Shown here one piece after another: positions 21,666 to 30,059 of a stretch of 64,000 nt of DNA. Within the stretch, counting starts at the first letter, position 1; each line of letters starts with the position of its first letter. Source of the DNA: Streptomyces pyxinae (GTDB lineage: Bacteria; Actinomycetota; Actinomycetes; Streptomycetales; Streptomycetaceae); the NCBI RefSeq assembly GCF_024756275.1, contig NZ_JANUGQ010000002.1:310001-374000 (forward strand), in the 5' to 3' direction. Under the pieces are notes generated by a model that was not told where the DNA came from, ran no database searches, and saw only the letters and a list, made by a program, of their open reading frames with translations. The translations under genes were made by a program, and so were the position numbers.

Positions 21666-22217
21666 TCAGTCCTGGGTGGTGTGGCGGTGTCGCGCCCACA
21701 TGGGCAGCAGGAACCAGCAGATCAGGTACCAGGCCAGGACCCCGCCCACCAGCCAGGGCACGAAGTGGTCATGGGTGGCCACCCGCAGCACCAGGAAGAG
21801 CGCGGAGACCATGGTGGCCAGGAGCAGCACGAGGCCGGTGAACATCAGCCGGGAGGCCCACACCACGGCCTGCGGCTTGATCCGCCGGCCGGAGACGATC
21901 CGGTGGAAGGAGACCGGCCCTATCAGCGCGCCCGTGGCGGTCGCACCCAGGGCCACCGTGGCGATGTAGACGTTCCGGTCGATGTCCGACAGGTCCCCGA
22001 AGGACGGGGTGAAGACGACGGTGAGCAGAAAGCCGAAGAGGATCTGTACACCGGTCTGGGCGACCCGGATCTCCTGGATCAGTTCGGTCCAGCGCCGGTC
22101 GGCCCGCTCCTCGGCCGTCTCGTTCCGTCCTCGCTCCACCGGCCCGTCGTGCTCCCGACCGGACTTCCCCGGTCTGTCCGCCTCCGAACGCGCGTTCTCG
22201 CGGTCCTGTCCCAGCAT
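21666..22217 (-). CDS. DUF6328-type four-helix membrane protein
   Basis: A 183-residue protein with a charged N-terminal 50 residues and the family-typical ELIQEIRVAQTGVQILFGFL. About four transmembrane helices follow (near 60-80, 92-112, 128-148, 153-173), with PVSFHRIVSGRR between the second and third. This fits DUF6328, whose function is unknown. The ATG has GGGAGGG upstream. It converges on the DNA ligase gene (27-base gap) and diverges from a HAD phosphatase gene across a repeat-rich region. Confidence 0.8.
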   Translation of the reverse strand: MLGQDRENARSEADRPGKSGREHDGPVERGRNETAEERADRRWTELIQEIRVAQTGVQILFGFLLTVVFTPSFGDLSDIDRNVYIATVALGATATGALIGPVSFHRIVSGRRIKPQAVVWASRLMFTGLVLLLATMVSALFLVLRVATHDHFVPWLVGGVLAWYLICWFLLPMWARHRHTTQD

Positions 22218-22309
22218 GCGGCCCTCCCACCACTTCCGCCATCCTTCTCCGCCCCTGCCGTGTAACCCCAAAGGCCCCGCTCAACCGGGCGGGAGTCGCA
22301 CGAGTGTGC

Positions 22310-22364
22310 GGGACTCGTGGTGCGAGGCACCCGGCACCGACCGGCGCGCCGCACCACGAGTCCC
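22310..22364. promoter_or_regulatory. Perfect 15-bp inverted repeat in a divergent intergenic region
   Basis: GGGACTCGTGGTGCG at 22310-22324 is repeated in inverse at 22350-22364 with a 25-base spacer. It lies upstream of both the DUF6328 gene and the HAD gene, so it could be an operator or a hairpin in a 5' leader. No known regulator motif is recognised. Confidence 0.45.
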
Positions 22365-22429
22365 GGGAGTCCCGCATCGAAGGGCGGTCCCGGGGAACGC
22401 GGCGCACAGATCAACGGGCCGTCCGTCCG

Positions 22430-22512
22430 GGACACCGGTCCACGGACGGAACAGCACGGTCCACGGACGGAACGCACGGTCCACGGACGGAACGGCACAG
22501 TCCGTGAACAGA
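22430..22512 (+). repeat. Four tandem copies of a 20-23 bp unit upstream of the HAD gene
   Basis: The unit cacggtccacggacggaac occurs three times nearly exactly, and a fourth, more diverged copy (cacagtccgtgaacagaac) follows, ending about 55 bases before the HAD start. The tcc-acgga part is itself partly palindromic. It could bind a regulator cooperatively. Confidence 0.6.
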
Positions 22513-22565
22513 ACGGAGCACCGCATGTCCCACCGTCCCGACACCCCGGCCTGGAGGAGGGCGGC

Positions 22566-23246
22566 ATGACCCGCGCAGCGGTCTTCGACGTGGACGGCAC
22601 TCTCGCCGACACCAACCACCTCCATGTGACCGCCTGGTGGGAGGCGTTCCGCCAGGCGGGTCACGAGGTGCCCATGCACGCCATCCACCGGGCCGTCGGC
22701 CTGGGCTCGACGGATCTGGTGGCGCATCTGCTCGGCACGGACCGTGATCCGGACCGGGACGAGGCCATCAGCGCCGCCCACAAGACGCTCTACGCCACGT
22801 ACTTCGACCGGCTGCCCGCCTTCCGGGACGCCGGACGGCTGCTGCGCGCCCTGGCCGGCGACGGCTGGTCCGTCGTCCTCGCCACCTCGGCCGGGGGCTC
22901 GGAGCTGGCCGCGCTGCGCCGGGCGATCGACGCGGACGACGCCATCGGCGGCACCGCGAGCGCCGACGACGTGGCGGCGGGCAAACCGGCACCGGAACCG
23001 GTTCACCGGGCTCTGGAGATCGCCGGGGCGCGGCCGGAGAACGCCGTGTTCGTCGGGGACACGGTGTGGGACATGCGGGCGGGGTCCCGAGCCGGTGTCA
23101 CCTGTGTGGGGCTGCTCTGCGGCGGCATCCCCCGGGCCGATCTGACGGCGGCGGGGGCCTCCGTGGTGTACGACGACCCCGCCGACCTGCTGGCACGCCT
23201 GGACGGCAGCCCGCTCGGCCGTTCCGCGGGCGCCTCCGGGCATTGA
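22566..23246 (+). CDS. HAD-superfamily phosphatase (phosphoglycolate phosphatase-like)
   Basis: A 226-residue HAD hydrolase of the beta-phosphoglucomutase/phosphoglycolate phosphatase group. Motif I is VFDVDGTLADTN (Asp8 nucleophile, Asp10), motif II VVLATSAG, motif III Lys in DDVAAGKPAPEPV, and motif IV FVGDTVWDMRAG. The helical cap is at about 20-85. The substrate cannot be told. GGAGGAGGG lies seven bases before the ATG. It lies behind tandem repeats and divergent from the DUF6328 membrane protein. An 8-bp stem follows the stop codon (23260-23287). Confidence 0.88.
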   Translation: MTRAAVFDVDGTLADTNHLHVTAWWEAFRQAGHEVPMHAIHRAVGLGSTDLVAHLLGTDRDPDRDEAISAAHKTLYATYFDRLPAFRDAGRLLRALAGDGWSVVLATSAGGSELAALRRAIDADDAIGGTASADDVAAGKPAPEPVHRALEIAGARPENAVFVGDTVWDMRAGSRAGVTCVGLLCGGIPRADLTAAGASVVYDDPADLLARLDGSPLGRSAGASGH

Positions 23247-23478
23247 GCCCGAAGCGGCAGGACCGCCTGCCTCCGCGCGGGCGGTCCGGCCCGCCCACCG
23301 ACAGACCGCCGTCCTGACGCGCGGGCAGGCCTCCGGCCACCCTTCCGCACCCCGGCCTTCCCGCCCGGCACCGGGCCTCCGCCCCGGGAGGGCGGTGCCG
23401 GCGGACGTGATTGGGGGCCGGACGGCGAGGTATTCGTGGCAGTACGGGTCAACCGGACCCAGCGAGGAGTGGAGCGAC

Positions 23479-23865
23479 GTGGAGAACAAGGCAACGACCG
23501 ATCGCGTCTCGGAGTGCGATGTCACCGTGCAGCTCAGCGAGTGCGGACGCGAGGAGGCGAGGGCCGTCTTCGGCGCGCTGGAGCAGGTCTTCAGTGCGTG
23601 TGACTCCGGTGCGCCCGGCCCGGAGCACGGCGACGCTCCGGAGCCGACCGTGTGGACGGCGACGTTCGACAGCACCTCGGCCCGGTCCGGGGAGCCCACC
23701 GGACGCCCGCGCCTCGGCGGCGAGGTGGCCGCCCTGCTGACCGGCGGTCAGCAGGCCGTGGACGCGGTGGAGCAGGCGCTCGCCCGGGTGTTCGACGTGC
23801 GTTCCTCGGAAGACGTGGCCGGCGAGCACGAGAAGGAGACCCGGCTGCTGCTGGCCGGCGCCTAG
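23479..23865 (+). CDS. Hypothetical protein
   Basis: A 128-residue protein starting at GTG (AGGAG nine bases upstream): VENKATTDRVSECDVTVQLS. It has two conserved-looking helices (REEARAVFGALEQVF and QQAVDAVEQALARVF) around a short beta stretch (PTVWTATFDS). There is no signal peptide, membrane segment or known motif. The strong hairpin right after the stop codon supports a real transcription unit. I recognise no family. Confidence 0.65.
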   Translation: MENKATTDRVSECDVTVQLSECGREEARAVFGALEQVFSACDSGAPGPEHGDAPEPTVWTATFDSTSARSGEPTGRPRLGGEVAALLTGGQQAVDAVEQALARVFDVRSSEDVAGEHEKETRLLLAGA

Positions 23866-23874
23866 GCGCGGACC

Positions 23875-23918
23875 GTCCGGAGCGCCCCGTCGTGGAGGTG
23901 GGACGGGGCGCTCCGGGC
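23875..23918 (+). terminator. Strong 15-17 bp hairpin after the hypothetical gene
   Basis: CCGGAGCGCCCCGTC at 23877-23891 pairs perfectly with 23902-23916 around a 10-base loop, and two more pairs extend it, starting ten bases after the stop codon. There is no U-tract. The position fits a terminator. Confidence 0.75.
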
Positions 23919-24282
23919 TGCTCCGATACGCCGAAGCGCAGTGTTTCGGCCAAATTCCGGCCTGTTTCCCGACGTCCGGCGGGCATCGGTCCGCCGGGTA
24001 AACGGGAGGGAAAAGAGACCCCAGGGGAACCGCCCGGCCGCGGTCGGAGTGCTTCCGCCGGCCGACGGCACCGGATCCTCCGGGGACGGGACGGTGAACC
24101 CGGGCGGAACGGCGCCGGGAAGAATGACATCCGGACGACCACCCCGACAACAGCTGACAACAACAGGGAACAGCGCACGGTAAAGAGGCCGTCCGGTGAA
24201 AAACCGGCGGGCCGAGCCGGCGGAACGCCCGCTTCGGGCCCCTCCCGGTTCCCGTCGCGCAATACCGCCACCGGCCGCGCTG
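23919..24282. other. Intergenic region between converging genes, no gene seen
   Basis: These 364 bases have lower GC than their surroundings around 23935-23975 and 24110-24185. They contain short direct repeats (gacaacagctgacaacaacag near 24150). No start with a ribosome-binding site and no plausible product was found. Confidence 0.45.
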
Positions 24283-24885
24283 TCAATTCCTCATCGCGCC
24301 GGGCGCCTCCCGCCCGGGACCGGTGTCGAATGCGATTTCTTTCGCCCGTACGGTCCGCGCCCCCATGTTGCGCCGCATCATCTCCAGCGCGGCGTCGGCC
24401 AGCGAGCCGTCGATGTGGGCCACCGCGTCGGTCGGCACCGTGACGGACAGATGCCGGATGTGGGCGTCCAGGGCCGAGTACAGCACGCACTGTTCGGTCA
24501 CCTGACCGCACAGCACCACCTGGTCCACTCCGAGCTGCCGCAGGAGATACGCGAGTGGTGTCTCGTAGAAGATCGAGTGCCGGGCCTTCACCACGAACAG
24601 CGAGGAGCCGTCCGGCCGGATCGGCTCCACCAGGTCCGCGTGCGGCCCGTCGAGCGCCGCGTCCACCAGCTCACCGTGGTGGGAGCGCCACTCCCCGAAG
24701 TTGTCGTTCACGTAGATGACCGGGACCCGGCACTCCCGCGCCCGGTGCAGCAGCTCCACCAGCACGGGAAGCGCCTCGCGCACGGACGGCAGGAGCCGCT
24801 CCGCGTCCGGGTGATCATAGGTGTTGACCATGTCGATCACGATCACGGCGGTCTTCCCGCGCCGGACCACCCGGTCGTCGCTCAC
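24283..24885 (-). CDS. Isochorismatase-like cysteine hydrolase
   Basis: A 200-residue isochorismatase-fold hydrolase with the catalytic triad visible: Asp18 in VIVIDMVNTYD, Lys100 in FVVKARHSIF and Cys133 in GQVTEQCVLYSALDA, plus the cis-peptide region. Family members hydrolyse nicotinamide, isochorismate, N-carbamoyl compounds and similar amides or ethers; the substrate here is unknown. The GTG start lies four bases after the stop of the LLM-type oxidoreductase gene, so the two form an operon. Confidence 0.85.
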   Translation of the reverse strand: MSDDRVVRRGKTAVIVIDMVNTYDHPDAERLLPSVREALPVLVELLHRARECRVPVIYVNDNFGEWRSHHGELVDAALDGPHADLVEPIRPDGSSLFVVKARHSIFYETPLAYLLRQLGVDQVVLCGQVTEQCVLYSALDAHIRHLSVTVPTDAVAHIDGSLADAALEMMRRNMGARTVRAKEIAFDTGPGREAPGAMRN

Positions 24886-24889
24886 GGGG

Positions 24890-25861
24890 TCACCCCAGGG
24901 CGTCACGCAGCGCGGGCAGCAGGGTCTTCTCCGACCACTCCAGAAACGCCGGCTGGGTCTCGCCACCGATCTGGACCACGGCGACCTCGGTGAATCCGGC
25001 GTCGGCGTACGGCTTCACCGCGGCGACGAAGTCGTCCGGGTCGCTACCGCAGGGGATGGCGGCGGCCACGTCGTCCGGTGTGACGAACTGGGTGGCTCCG
25101 GCGAAGGAGTCCGGGTGCGGCAGCTCGGAGTTGACCTTCCAGCCGCCGCCGAACCAGCGGAACTGGTCATGGGCGCGCGCGATCGCGGTGTCCTTGTCCG
25201 GGTCGTACGAGATCGGCAGCTGCCCCACCCGTGGCTTGCCCTGTCCGCCGTGCCGGTCGAACGACTCCACCAGCTCCCGCTTCGGCTCCGTCGCGATGAC
25301 CAGGTCGGCCAGCCGGCCGGCCAGTTCGCAGGACCGCTCGCCCGAGACGGCTACGCCGATCGGCGGCGGCTCGTCCGGCAGGTCCCAGAGCTTCGCGGAC
25401 TCCACGTCGAAGTGGGTGCCCCGGTGGTTGACGTGGCCGCCCCGGAACAGGGCGCGGATGATCTCCACGGCCTCCTCCAGCATCTCGTGCCGCACGTCGA
25501 CGGAGGGCCAGCCACCGCCCACCACGTGTTCGTTGAGGTTCTCGCCGGAACCGAGACCCAGCCGGAAGCGGCCCTCCGACAGCAACTGCAACGTCGCGGC
25601 CTTCTGCGCGATCACCGCCGGGTGGTACCGGAAGGTCGGGCAGGTCACATAGGTCATCAGCGGGATGCGGGAGGTGGCCTGAGCGGCCGCGCCCAGGACC
25701 GCCCACGCGTAGGGCGAGTGTCCCTGGGAACGGAGCCACGGGAAGTAGTGGTCGGAGGTGACGGAGAAGTCGAAACCCGCCGCCTCCGCCCGCACGAGGT
25801 GGTCGACCAGGTCCCGGGGACCCGCTTGCTCGGTCATCATCGTGTATCCGATTTGCACCAT
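24890..25861 (-). CDS. F420-dependent LLM-class oxidoreductase (Fgd-like)
   Basis: A 323-residue luciferase-like TIM-barrel protein, starting MVQIGYTMMTEQAGPRDLVD. Typical motifs are FDFSVTSDHYFPWLRSQGHSPYAW, TYVTCPTFRYHPAVIAQKAAT, FRLGLGSGENLNEHV and the C-terminal VQIGGETQPAFLEW. This is the TIGR03557 group related to F420-dependent glucose-6-phosphate dehydrogenase. Such enzymes use cofactor F420; this subgroup's own substrate is not established. The ATG has no strong Shine-Dalgarno. It is the first gene of an operon with the isochorismatase-like hydrolase. Confidence 0.88.
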   Translation of the reverse strand: MVQIGYTMMTEQAGPRDLVDHLVRAEAAGFDFSVTSDHYFPWLRSQGHSPYAWAVLGAAAQATSRIPLMTYVTCPTFRYHPAVIAQKAATLQLLSEGRFRLGLGSGENLNEHVVGGGWPSVDVRHEMLEEAVEIIRALFRGGHVNHRGTHFDVESAKLWDLPDEPPPIGVAVSGERSCELAGRLADLVIATEPKRELVESFDRHGGQGKPRVGQLPISYDPDKDTAIARAHDQFRWFGGGWKVNSELPHPDSFAGATQFVTPDDVAAAIPCGSDPDDFVAAVKPYADAGFTEVAVVQIGGETQPAFLEWSEKTLLPALRDALG

Positions 25862-26328
25862 GACGACGCGGGTTTCCCCGGAAGGGGACGAGAAACACCC
25901 TCGGGGGGCTCCTCGGCGCCGGCCGGCCACGTCCCACGGCCCGGGGCCGGGGCGGGCGCCGTACAGCGGCGTTCCGGCCGGTCCGGGAACCCGGGGCGCC
26001 GTGCCCGTTGACCGAGGGGGAGCGGCCCCGGCGCCCGGGCCGCGCGCACCGCCCGGGGGGACGGACGTCCGGCCGAAACCCCTGTGGCGCGCGCGCCCTC
26101 GTCCGGGGCCCCGCGCGGTCCGGCGAACCGCCCCGGCCGGAGTCCCCCCGTCCGGCCGGGGCTCTTTCGCGTCCGCCGCGGTTCCCGGCACCCGGGCGGC
26201 CGGGGCGCGCGGCCGGGCCCGGCCGGTGTGCGGCGCCCTGGCCATGGCATGTCCCCGCCGGATGTCCCCGCCGGGCGGGCGTGCGACCCTGGGCCCAGGG
26301 CGTCCCGAGGAGCCGAAGGAGTGCGGTG
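25862..26328. other. Divergent intergenic region, no gene seen
   Basis: These 467 bases separate the oxidoreductase gene from the TenA-like gene. They are very GC-rich, with runs of ggcccg and ccgg, and open in several frames only through composition. Both promoters must lie here, but none is recognisable. Confidence 0.45.
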
Positions 26329-26985
26329 ATGACCACGCGGCAGGCCGGCGACGTGTTGAAGTCCGCGGCGGCGGAGCTCGCGCCGCGCCAGGGGGCCAAT
26401 CCGCTGGTGGCCTCGCTCGCGGCGGGCACGGCGAGCCGGAAGGTCATCGGCGCGCTCGCCCTGGAGCAGCGGCACATCATCCCCTCCGACCGGCGCTCCT
26501 TCGGCTACCTGGCCGACCGCTCCGCCGGGCATCCGCGCGCGGCCGAACTCTTCGGCACGCTGGCGGAGGGAGAGGACGTCGCGTTCCGCCGGCTCGGCGC
26601 CCTGCTCGCCGGCTGCGGACTGGACGAGGCGGCCGCCGAGGCGTACGAGCCCCGGGCCGGCTGCCAGACCTACCCCGCGTACGTCGCCTGGCTGGCCCTC
26701 AACGGCGAGCCCGCCGACGTGGCCCTCGCCGTCTTCGCCAACTTCTCCGCCTGGGGCGGCTACTGCGCCACCATCGCCTCCGCGATGCGCGCCCGCTACG
26801 GCTTCGCCGACGAGGAGTGCGGCTTCTTCGACTTCTTCGCCCTGCCCGCGCCCGCCCTGGAGGAACTGGCGGTGGCCGCCGTGCAGGAGGGACTGGACCG
26901 CGGGCTCCTCACGGCCGCCGGCCACCGGTACGGACGGCTGCTCCAGACCTATGAGCTGATGTTCTGGGACACCCTCGCCACGTAA
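26329..26985 (+). CDS. TenA/PqqC-like (haem-oxygenase-fold) protein
   Basis: A 218-residue all-alpha protein with the TenA/thiaminase-like fold: an N-terminal helix bundle (LALEQRHIIPSDRRSFGYLA), CQTYPAYVAWLALNGEPADV, and the helix AVFANFSAWGGYCATIASAM. The usual active-site cysteine of thiaminase II is not clearly placed, so thiamine salvage is only one possibility; TenA_C or PQQ-type roles are others. AGGAG lies seven bases before the ATG. It stands alone, with the P-loop kinase gene 186 bases downstream. Confidence 0.65.
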   Translation: MTTRQAGDVLKSAAAELAPRQGANPLVASLAAGTASRKVIGALALEQRHIIPSDRRSFGYLADRSAGHPRAAELFGTLAEGEDVAFRRLGALLAGCGLDEAAAEAYEPRAGCQTYPAYVAWLALNGEPADVALAVFANFSAWGGYCATIASAMRARYGFADEECGFFDFFALPAPALEELAVAAVQEGLDRGLLTAAGHRYGRLLQTYELMFWDTLAT

Positions 26986-27171
26986 TGACCTCCGGGCCAC
27001 CCGCCCCGACCTCCGCCGCTGCGGCGGTCCCGGCGTTATCGTCGCGGCCGGGCCCGCCTCGGGCTCGTCCCGGGCCCGCGCGGGAGGGAGGGTCCGTACG
27101 GGAGGGAGCACCCGGCCGTGTACGGCCGGCCGCAGGGGCGAGGGCGGTGGGACGGCGGGAGGGGAGGCGGC

Positions 27172-27723
27172 ATGGAGCGGGTGCCCGTCAACCGGACGGA
27201 AGCGGCGGGTGTCGTCCTGCTGAGCGGGGTGCCCGGCAGTGGGAAGACCACGGTGGCCGCGGCGCTCGCGGCCCGGCTGCCGGCCGCCGCGCACATCGAG
27301 GTCGACGCCCTCCAGGGCATGATCGTCAGCGGTGGCCGGTGGCCCGCGCCGGAGCCCGACGAGGAGGCCGACCGGCAGATCTTCCTCCGCGCCCGTAACG
27401 CCTGCCTGCTGGCCGGCAGTTTCGCCCGCGCCGGGTTCACCGCGGTCGTCGACGACGTGGTGGTACGCCGGTCCCACCTCGCCTGCTACCGGGAAGCCCT
27501 GGCGGGCCTCACGGTCCGCACCGTCTTCCTCGCGCCCGGCCCCGAGGTGGCCAGGCGGCGGAACCTGGCCCGGGACAAGCGGCTGGCCACCGACTGGTCC
27601 TTTCTGGACGGGGCGATGCGCGCCGAACTCGGCGGCGAGGGCCGCTGGCTGGACAGCGCGGAACTGAGCGTGCCCGAGACGGTGGACGCGATCCTGTCGC
27701 TGACCGGCCTCCACCGGGGCTGA
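27172..27723 (+). CDS. P-loop kinase (chloramphenicol phosphotransferase-like)
   Basis: A 183-residue AAA/zeta-type P-loop kinase. Walker A is LSGVPGSGKTTVAAALAARL (about 18-37). A conserved acidic residue is in IEVDALQGMIVSGG, the second Asp pair in AVVDDVVVRR, and the lid contains basic residues in RRRNLARDKR. The layout matches the CPT-like/gluconate-kinase-like small kinases that phosphorylate small molecules. The substrate is unknown. The ATG at 27172 follows GGGGAGG; an earlier in-frame ATG at 27118 would only add a Gly/Arg-rich stretch. Confidence 0.75.
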   Translation: MERVPVNRTEAAGVVLLSGVPGSGKTTVAAALAARLPAAAHIEVDALQGMIVSGGRWPAPEPDEEADRQIFLRARNACLLAGSFARAGFTAVVDDVVVRRSHLACYREALAGLTVRTVFLAPGPEVARRRNLARDKRLATDWSFLDGAMRAELGGEGRWLDSAELSVPETVDAILSLTGLHRG

Positions 27724-27879
27724 CCCCGTCCGGCCCTGACCCCGTCCGGCCGGGTGTTCCGGTTGGTCCGGGAGGGTGTGGGTACCCGCCGGAAGCCCGG
27801 CCGGCGGGCGCCCGGGGACGGCCGGGCGCGACCGTGGCCGGAGCGGGCCCCTGACCACCGGCGAACCGGGAGGACATCC

Positions 27880-28344
27880 ATGGCTGTACGGCACCGGCTG
27901 ATCGAGCGGCCCCCGGAGGCGGTCTGGGCCGTCCTCGCGGACGGGTCGCGGTACGCGGACTGGGTGGTCGGCACCTCGTCCTCCCGCCAGAAGGACGACC
28001 GGTGGCCGCAGGAGGGCTCCGCCCTCGCCTACACGGTGAGCGTCGGCCCCTGGACGGGGGAGGGGGAGACGGTGGTACGTCTGGTGGAGCCCGGCCGGCG
28101 GCTGGAGCTGGAGGCCAAGAGCGGGCCACTGGGCACCGCGCGGATCGCCTTCGAACTGCGCCCCTGGGGCGACGCGACGCTCGTCGTCGTGGACGAGCAC
28201 CCGTTGCGCGGGCCTGGCGGGCTGCTGCACAACACGGCCGCCGACGCCCTGCTGCAACTCCGCCACCGGGCGATGCTCAGGCGCCTCGCCGAGGTCGTGG
28301 AACGGGAGGCCACCCGGGGTAACGCGCGAGTCCGGGCGAAATAA
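27880..28344 (+). CDS. SRPBCC-family protein
   Basis: A 154-residue START/Bet v 1-type fold: MAVRHRLIERPPEAVWAVLADGSRYADWVVG at the start is the classic polyketide-cyclase/SRPBCC signature. A beta-sheet (GEGETVVRLVEPGRRLELEAK) and a C-terminal helix (LQLRHRAMLRRLAEVVER) follow. Such domains bind hydrophobic ligands. GGGAGG lies before the ATG. It precedes the PRC-barrel gene by 64 bases on the same strand and may be co-transcribed; a stress role would be inferred only from that neighbour. Confidence 0.82.
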   Translation: MAVRHRLIERPPEAVWAVLADGSRYADWVVGTSSSRQKDDRWPQEGSALAYTVSVGPWTGEGETVVRLVEPGRRLELEAKSGPLGTARIAFELRPWGDATLVVVDEHPLRGPGGLLHNTAADALLQLRHRAMLRRLAEVVEREATRGNARVRAK

Positions 28345-28408
28345 GTGTTTTACCCCCTCCCGGGTGGTGACCCGTCACCGGAGCACCGCCCCACACCCGG
28401 GAGGACAG

Positions 28409-29380
28409 ATGATCAGCCACCAGCAGATCCCCACCGTGCTCGACCACGCGGTGTACGACGCCGAGGGCAACAAGATCGGTGACGCCAAGCATGTCTTCGT
28501 CGACGACGTGACGGGGGAACCGGACTGGGTCAGCGTCAAGACCGGCCTCTTCGGCAGCAGCGAGTCCTTCATCCCGATCCGGGAGGCCATCCTGATCGAG
28601 GACCACCTGGAGGTGCCGTACCCCAAGGGCAAGGTGAAGGACGCCCCGCACGTCGATGTCGACGCGGGCGGTCATCTGTCCGCCGTGGAGGAGCGCCGGC
28701 TGTACGACTACTACGGCATCGGCTGGGACGAGTCCCGGCAGCGGACCGCCGGCCGCGGCGAGGAGACCACCGGGTACGCGGACGAGCGAGCCGGGTACGC
28801 CGAGGACACCGGCTACGCGGCCGACTACGCGGGTGAGCGCGCCGCATACGACGACACCGCGACATACGACGACACCGCGACCGCCGGGTACGCGGGGGCC
28901 ACCGGCGCCGGACACCCGGGGACGGCGCCCGGAGGCACCGGCGACGAGGCGATGACCCGCTCCGAGGAGCAGCTGCACATCGGCGTCGAGCGCCGTGCGA
29001 CCGGGCGTGCCCGGCTGCGCAAGTACGTGGTGACCGAGGAGGTCCAGCAGACCGTGCCGGTGCGCCACGAGGAGGTGCGCGTCGAGCGCGAGCCCATCAC
29101 CGAGGCCAACCGGGACGCCGCCCTCTCCGGCCCGGAGATCACCGAGGCCGAGCACGAGGTGACCCTGCACGAGGAGCGCCCGGTCATGGAAACCGAGGCC
29201 GTCCCGGTGGAGCGGGTGCGCCTGGAGACGGACGAGTACACGGACGAGGAGACGGTCCGGGGACAGGTGCGCAAGGAGCGTATCGAGGCGGACATGGCGG
29301 ACGCGGCCGAGAACGCCGCCGCCGACGACACCGACGACACCGACGAGCGGGGCGGTCGCCGCGGGGGCTTCGGCCGCTGA
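28409..29380 (+). CDS. PRC-barrel and DUF2382 stress-type protein
   Basis: A 323-residue protein with an N-terminal PRC barrel (about 5-85: VYDAEGNKIGDAKHVFVDDV, WVSVKTGLFGSSESFIPI), a Gly/Tyr/Asp-rich linker and a C-terminal DUF2382 domain (about 190-290). The domain carries paired LRKYVVTEEVQQTVPVRHEEVRVERE and VTLHEERPV motifs. The linker contains an exact YDDTAT-type repeat (near 28847-28882). This architecture is common in actinobacteria and Deinococcus and is linked to osmotic or general stress. GGGAGG lies before the ATG. The end is highly acidic (ADDTDDTDERGG). A bidirectional terminator follows. Confidence 0.9.
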   Translation: MISHQQIPTVLDHAVYDAEGNKIGDAKHVFVDDVTGEPDWVSVKTGLFGSSESFIPIREAILIEDHLEVPYPKGKVKDAPHVDVDAGGHLSAVEERRLYDYYGIGWDESRQRTAGRGEETTGYADERAGYAEDTGYAADYAGERAAYDDTATYDDTATAGYAGATGAGHPGTAPGGTGDEAMTRSEEQLHIGVERRATGRARLRKYVVTEEVQQTVPVRHEEVRVEREPITEANRDAALSGPEITEAEHEVTLHEERPVMETEAVPVERVRLETDEYTDEETVRGQVRKERIEADMADAAENAAADDTDDTDERGGRRGGFGR

Positions 29381-29473
29381 CCGGCGGCCGGGGGCGGCGC
29401 GCCGGAGGCCGGACGCCCGCCCGGGCGGGCACCGTACGGCCGCTGCCCCGGACGGCCGCCGATTCGGCCGGAC

Positions 29474-29500
29474 GGCCCCGCCGGCCGAGCCGGCGGGGCC
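29474..29500. terminator. Perfect 12-bp hairpin between converging genes
   Basis: GGCCCCGCCGGC at 29474-29485 pairs with 29489-29500 around a CGA loop, between the PRC-barrel gene and the inhibitor gene, so it could serve both strands. Confidence 0.6.
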
Positions 29501-29514
29501 GGCGGGCCGGGGGA

Positions 29515-29542
29515 GGGGCGCCGGCGGACGGGCCGGCGCCCC
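29515..29542 (-). terminator. Perfect 11-bp hairpin downstream of the inhibitor gene
   Basis: GGGGCGCCGGC at 29515-29525 pairs with 29532-29542 around a six-base loop, 80 bases beyond the stop codon of the subtilisin inhibitor gene. Confidence 0.5.
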
Positions 29543-29621
29543 GGTGGCGCGGTGCCCGGCCGTACCGGCCCGGCGGGGACGACAGCGGTACGGAGCGCGG
29601 CCGTCCCCGGGGCGTGCGGCC

Positions 29622-30059
29622 TCAGAAGGAGTAGACGCTCGTCCCCTCCGCCTGCATCACGCAGGAGTTGGAGAAGGTCCGCTCGAACTGGACCCGGCGA
29701 CCGTCCCATACGCCCTGTGCCGTCACGACCACCGGGTCGTAGATCTTGACACACGGGCGGCCGTTGTTCTGGTCGCCGAGGGCACGGAACTCACCGTCCA
29801 CGGCCTTGAGTTCCGCGCACGCGGCCTTCGGGTCCGGGTGGCTGCCGCCGGCGCCGGGGGAGCAGACGAGGGTGACCGCGCGCAGCGGCGTCGCGGCGGC
29901 GGCGGTCTCGCCGCGGGCCACCGTGAGCACCAGCGCCGAGGGGGCGTAGAGCGATTCTGTCCGCGGGGCGGGGGCCGCCGTCGCGGGGGCGACGGCGGTG
30001 GCCAGAGCACCGGCGGCGGCGAGTGCGCAGACGGCCGTGCGCGTCATGGTCTTCCGCAT
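29622..30059 (-). CDS. Streptomyces subtilisin inhibitor (SSI family)
   Basis: A 145-residue secreted inhibitor with a signal peptide (MRKTMTRTAVCALAAAGALA, cleavage after ATAAPAP). The mature part has the SSI landmarks SLYAPSALVLTVARG, TLVCSPGAGGSHPDPKAAC, CVKIYDPVVVTAQGVWDG and FERTFSNSCVMQ, including the four cysteines of the two disulphides. In SSI the reactive-site P1 residue is the third of C-P-M-V-Y-D-P-V; here that residue is Lys (CVK-I), predicting inhibition of trypsin-like as well as subtilisin-like proteases. GAAGAGG lies ten bases before the ATG. Transcribed leftward; the AT-rich stretch at about 30100-30190 probably holds its promoter. Confidence 0.93.
   Translation of the reverse strand: MRKTMTRTAVCALAAAGALATAVAPATAAPAPRTESLYAPSALVLTVARGETAAAATPLRAVTLVCSPGAGGSHPDPKAACAELKAVDGEFRALGDQNNGRPCVKIYDPVVVTAQGVWDGRRVQFERTFSNSCVMQAEGTSVYSF

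Noticed and set aside
28340..28408. SigB-type promoter upstream of the PRC-barrel gene
   Set aside because: GTGTTT and GGGTGG are present but spacing and the second element do not fit the consensus.
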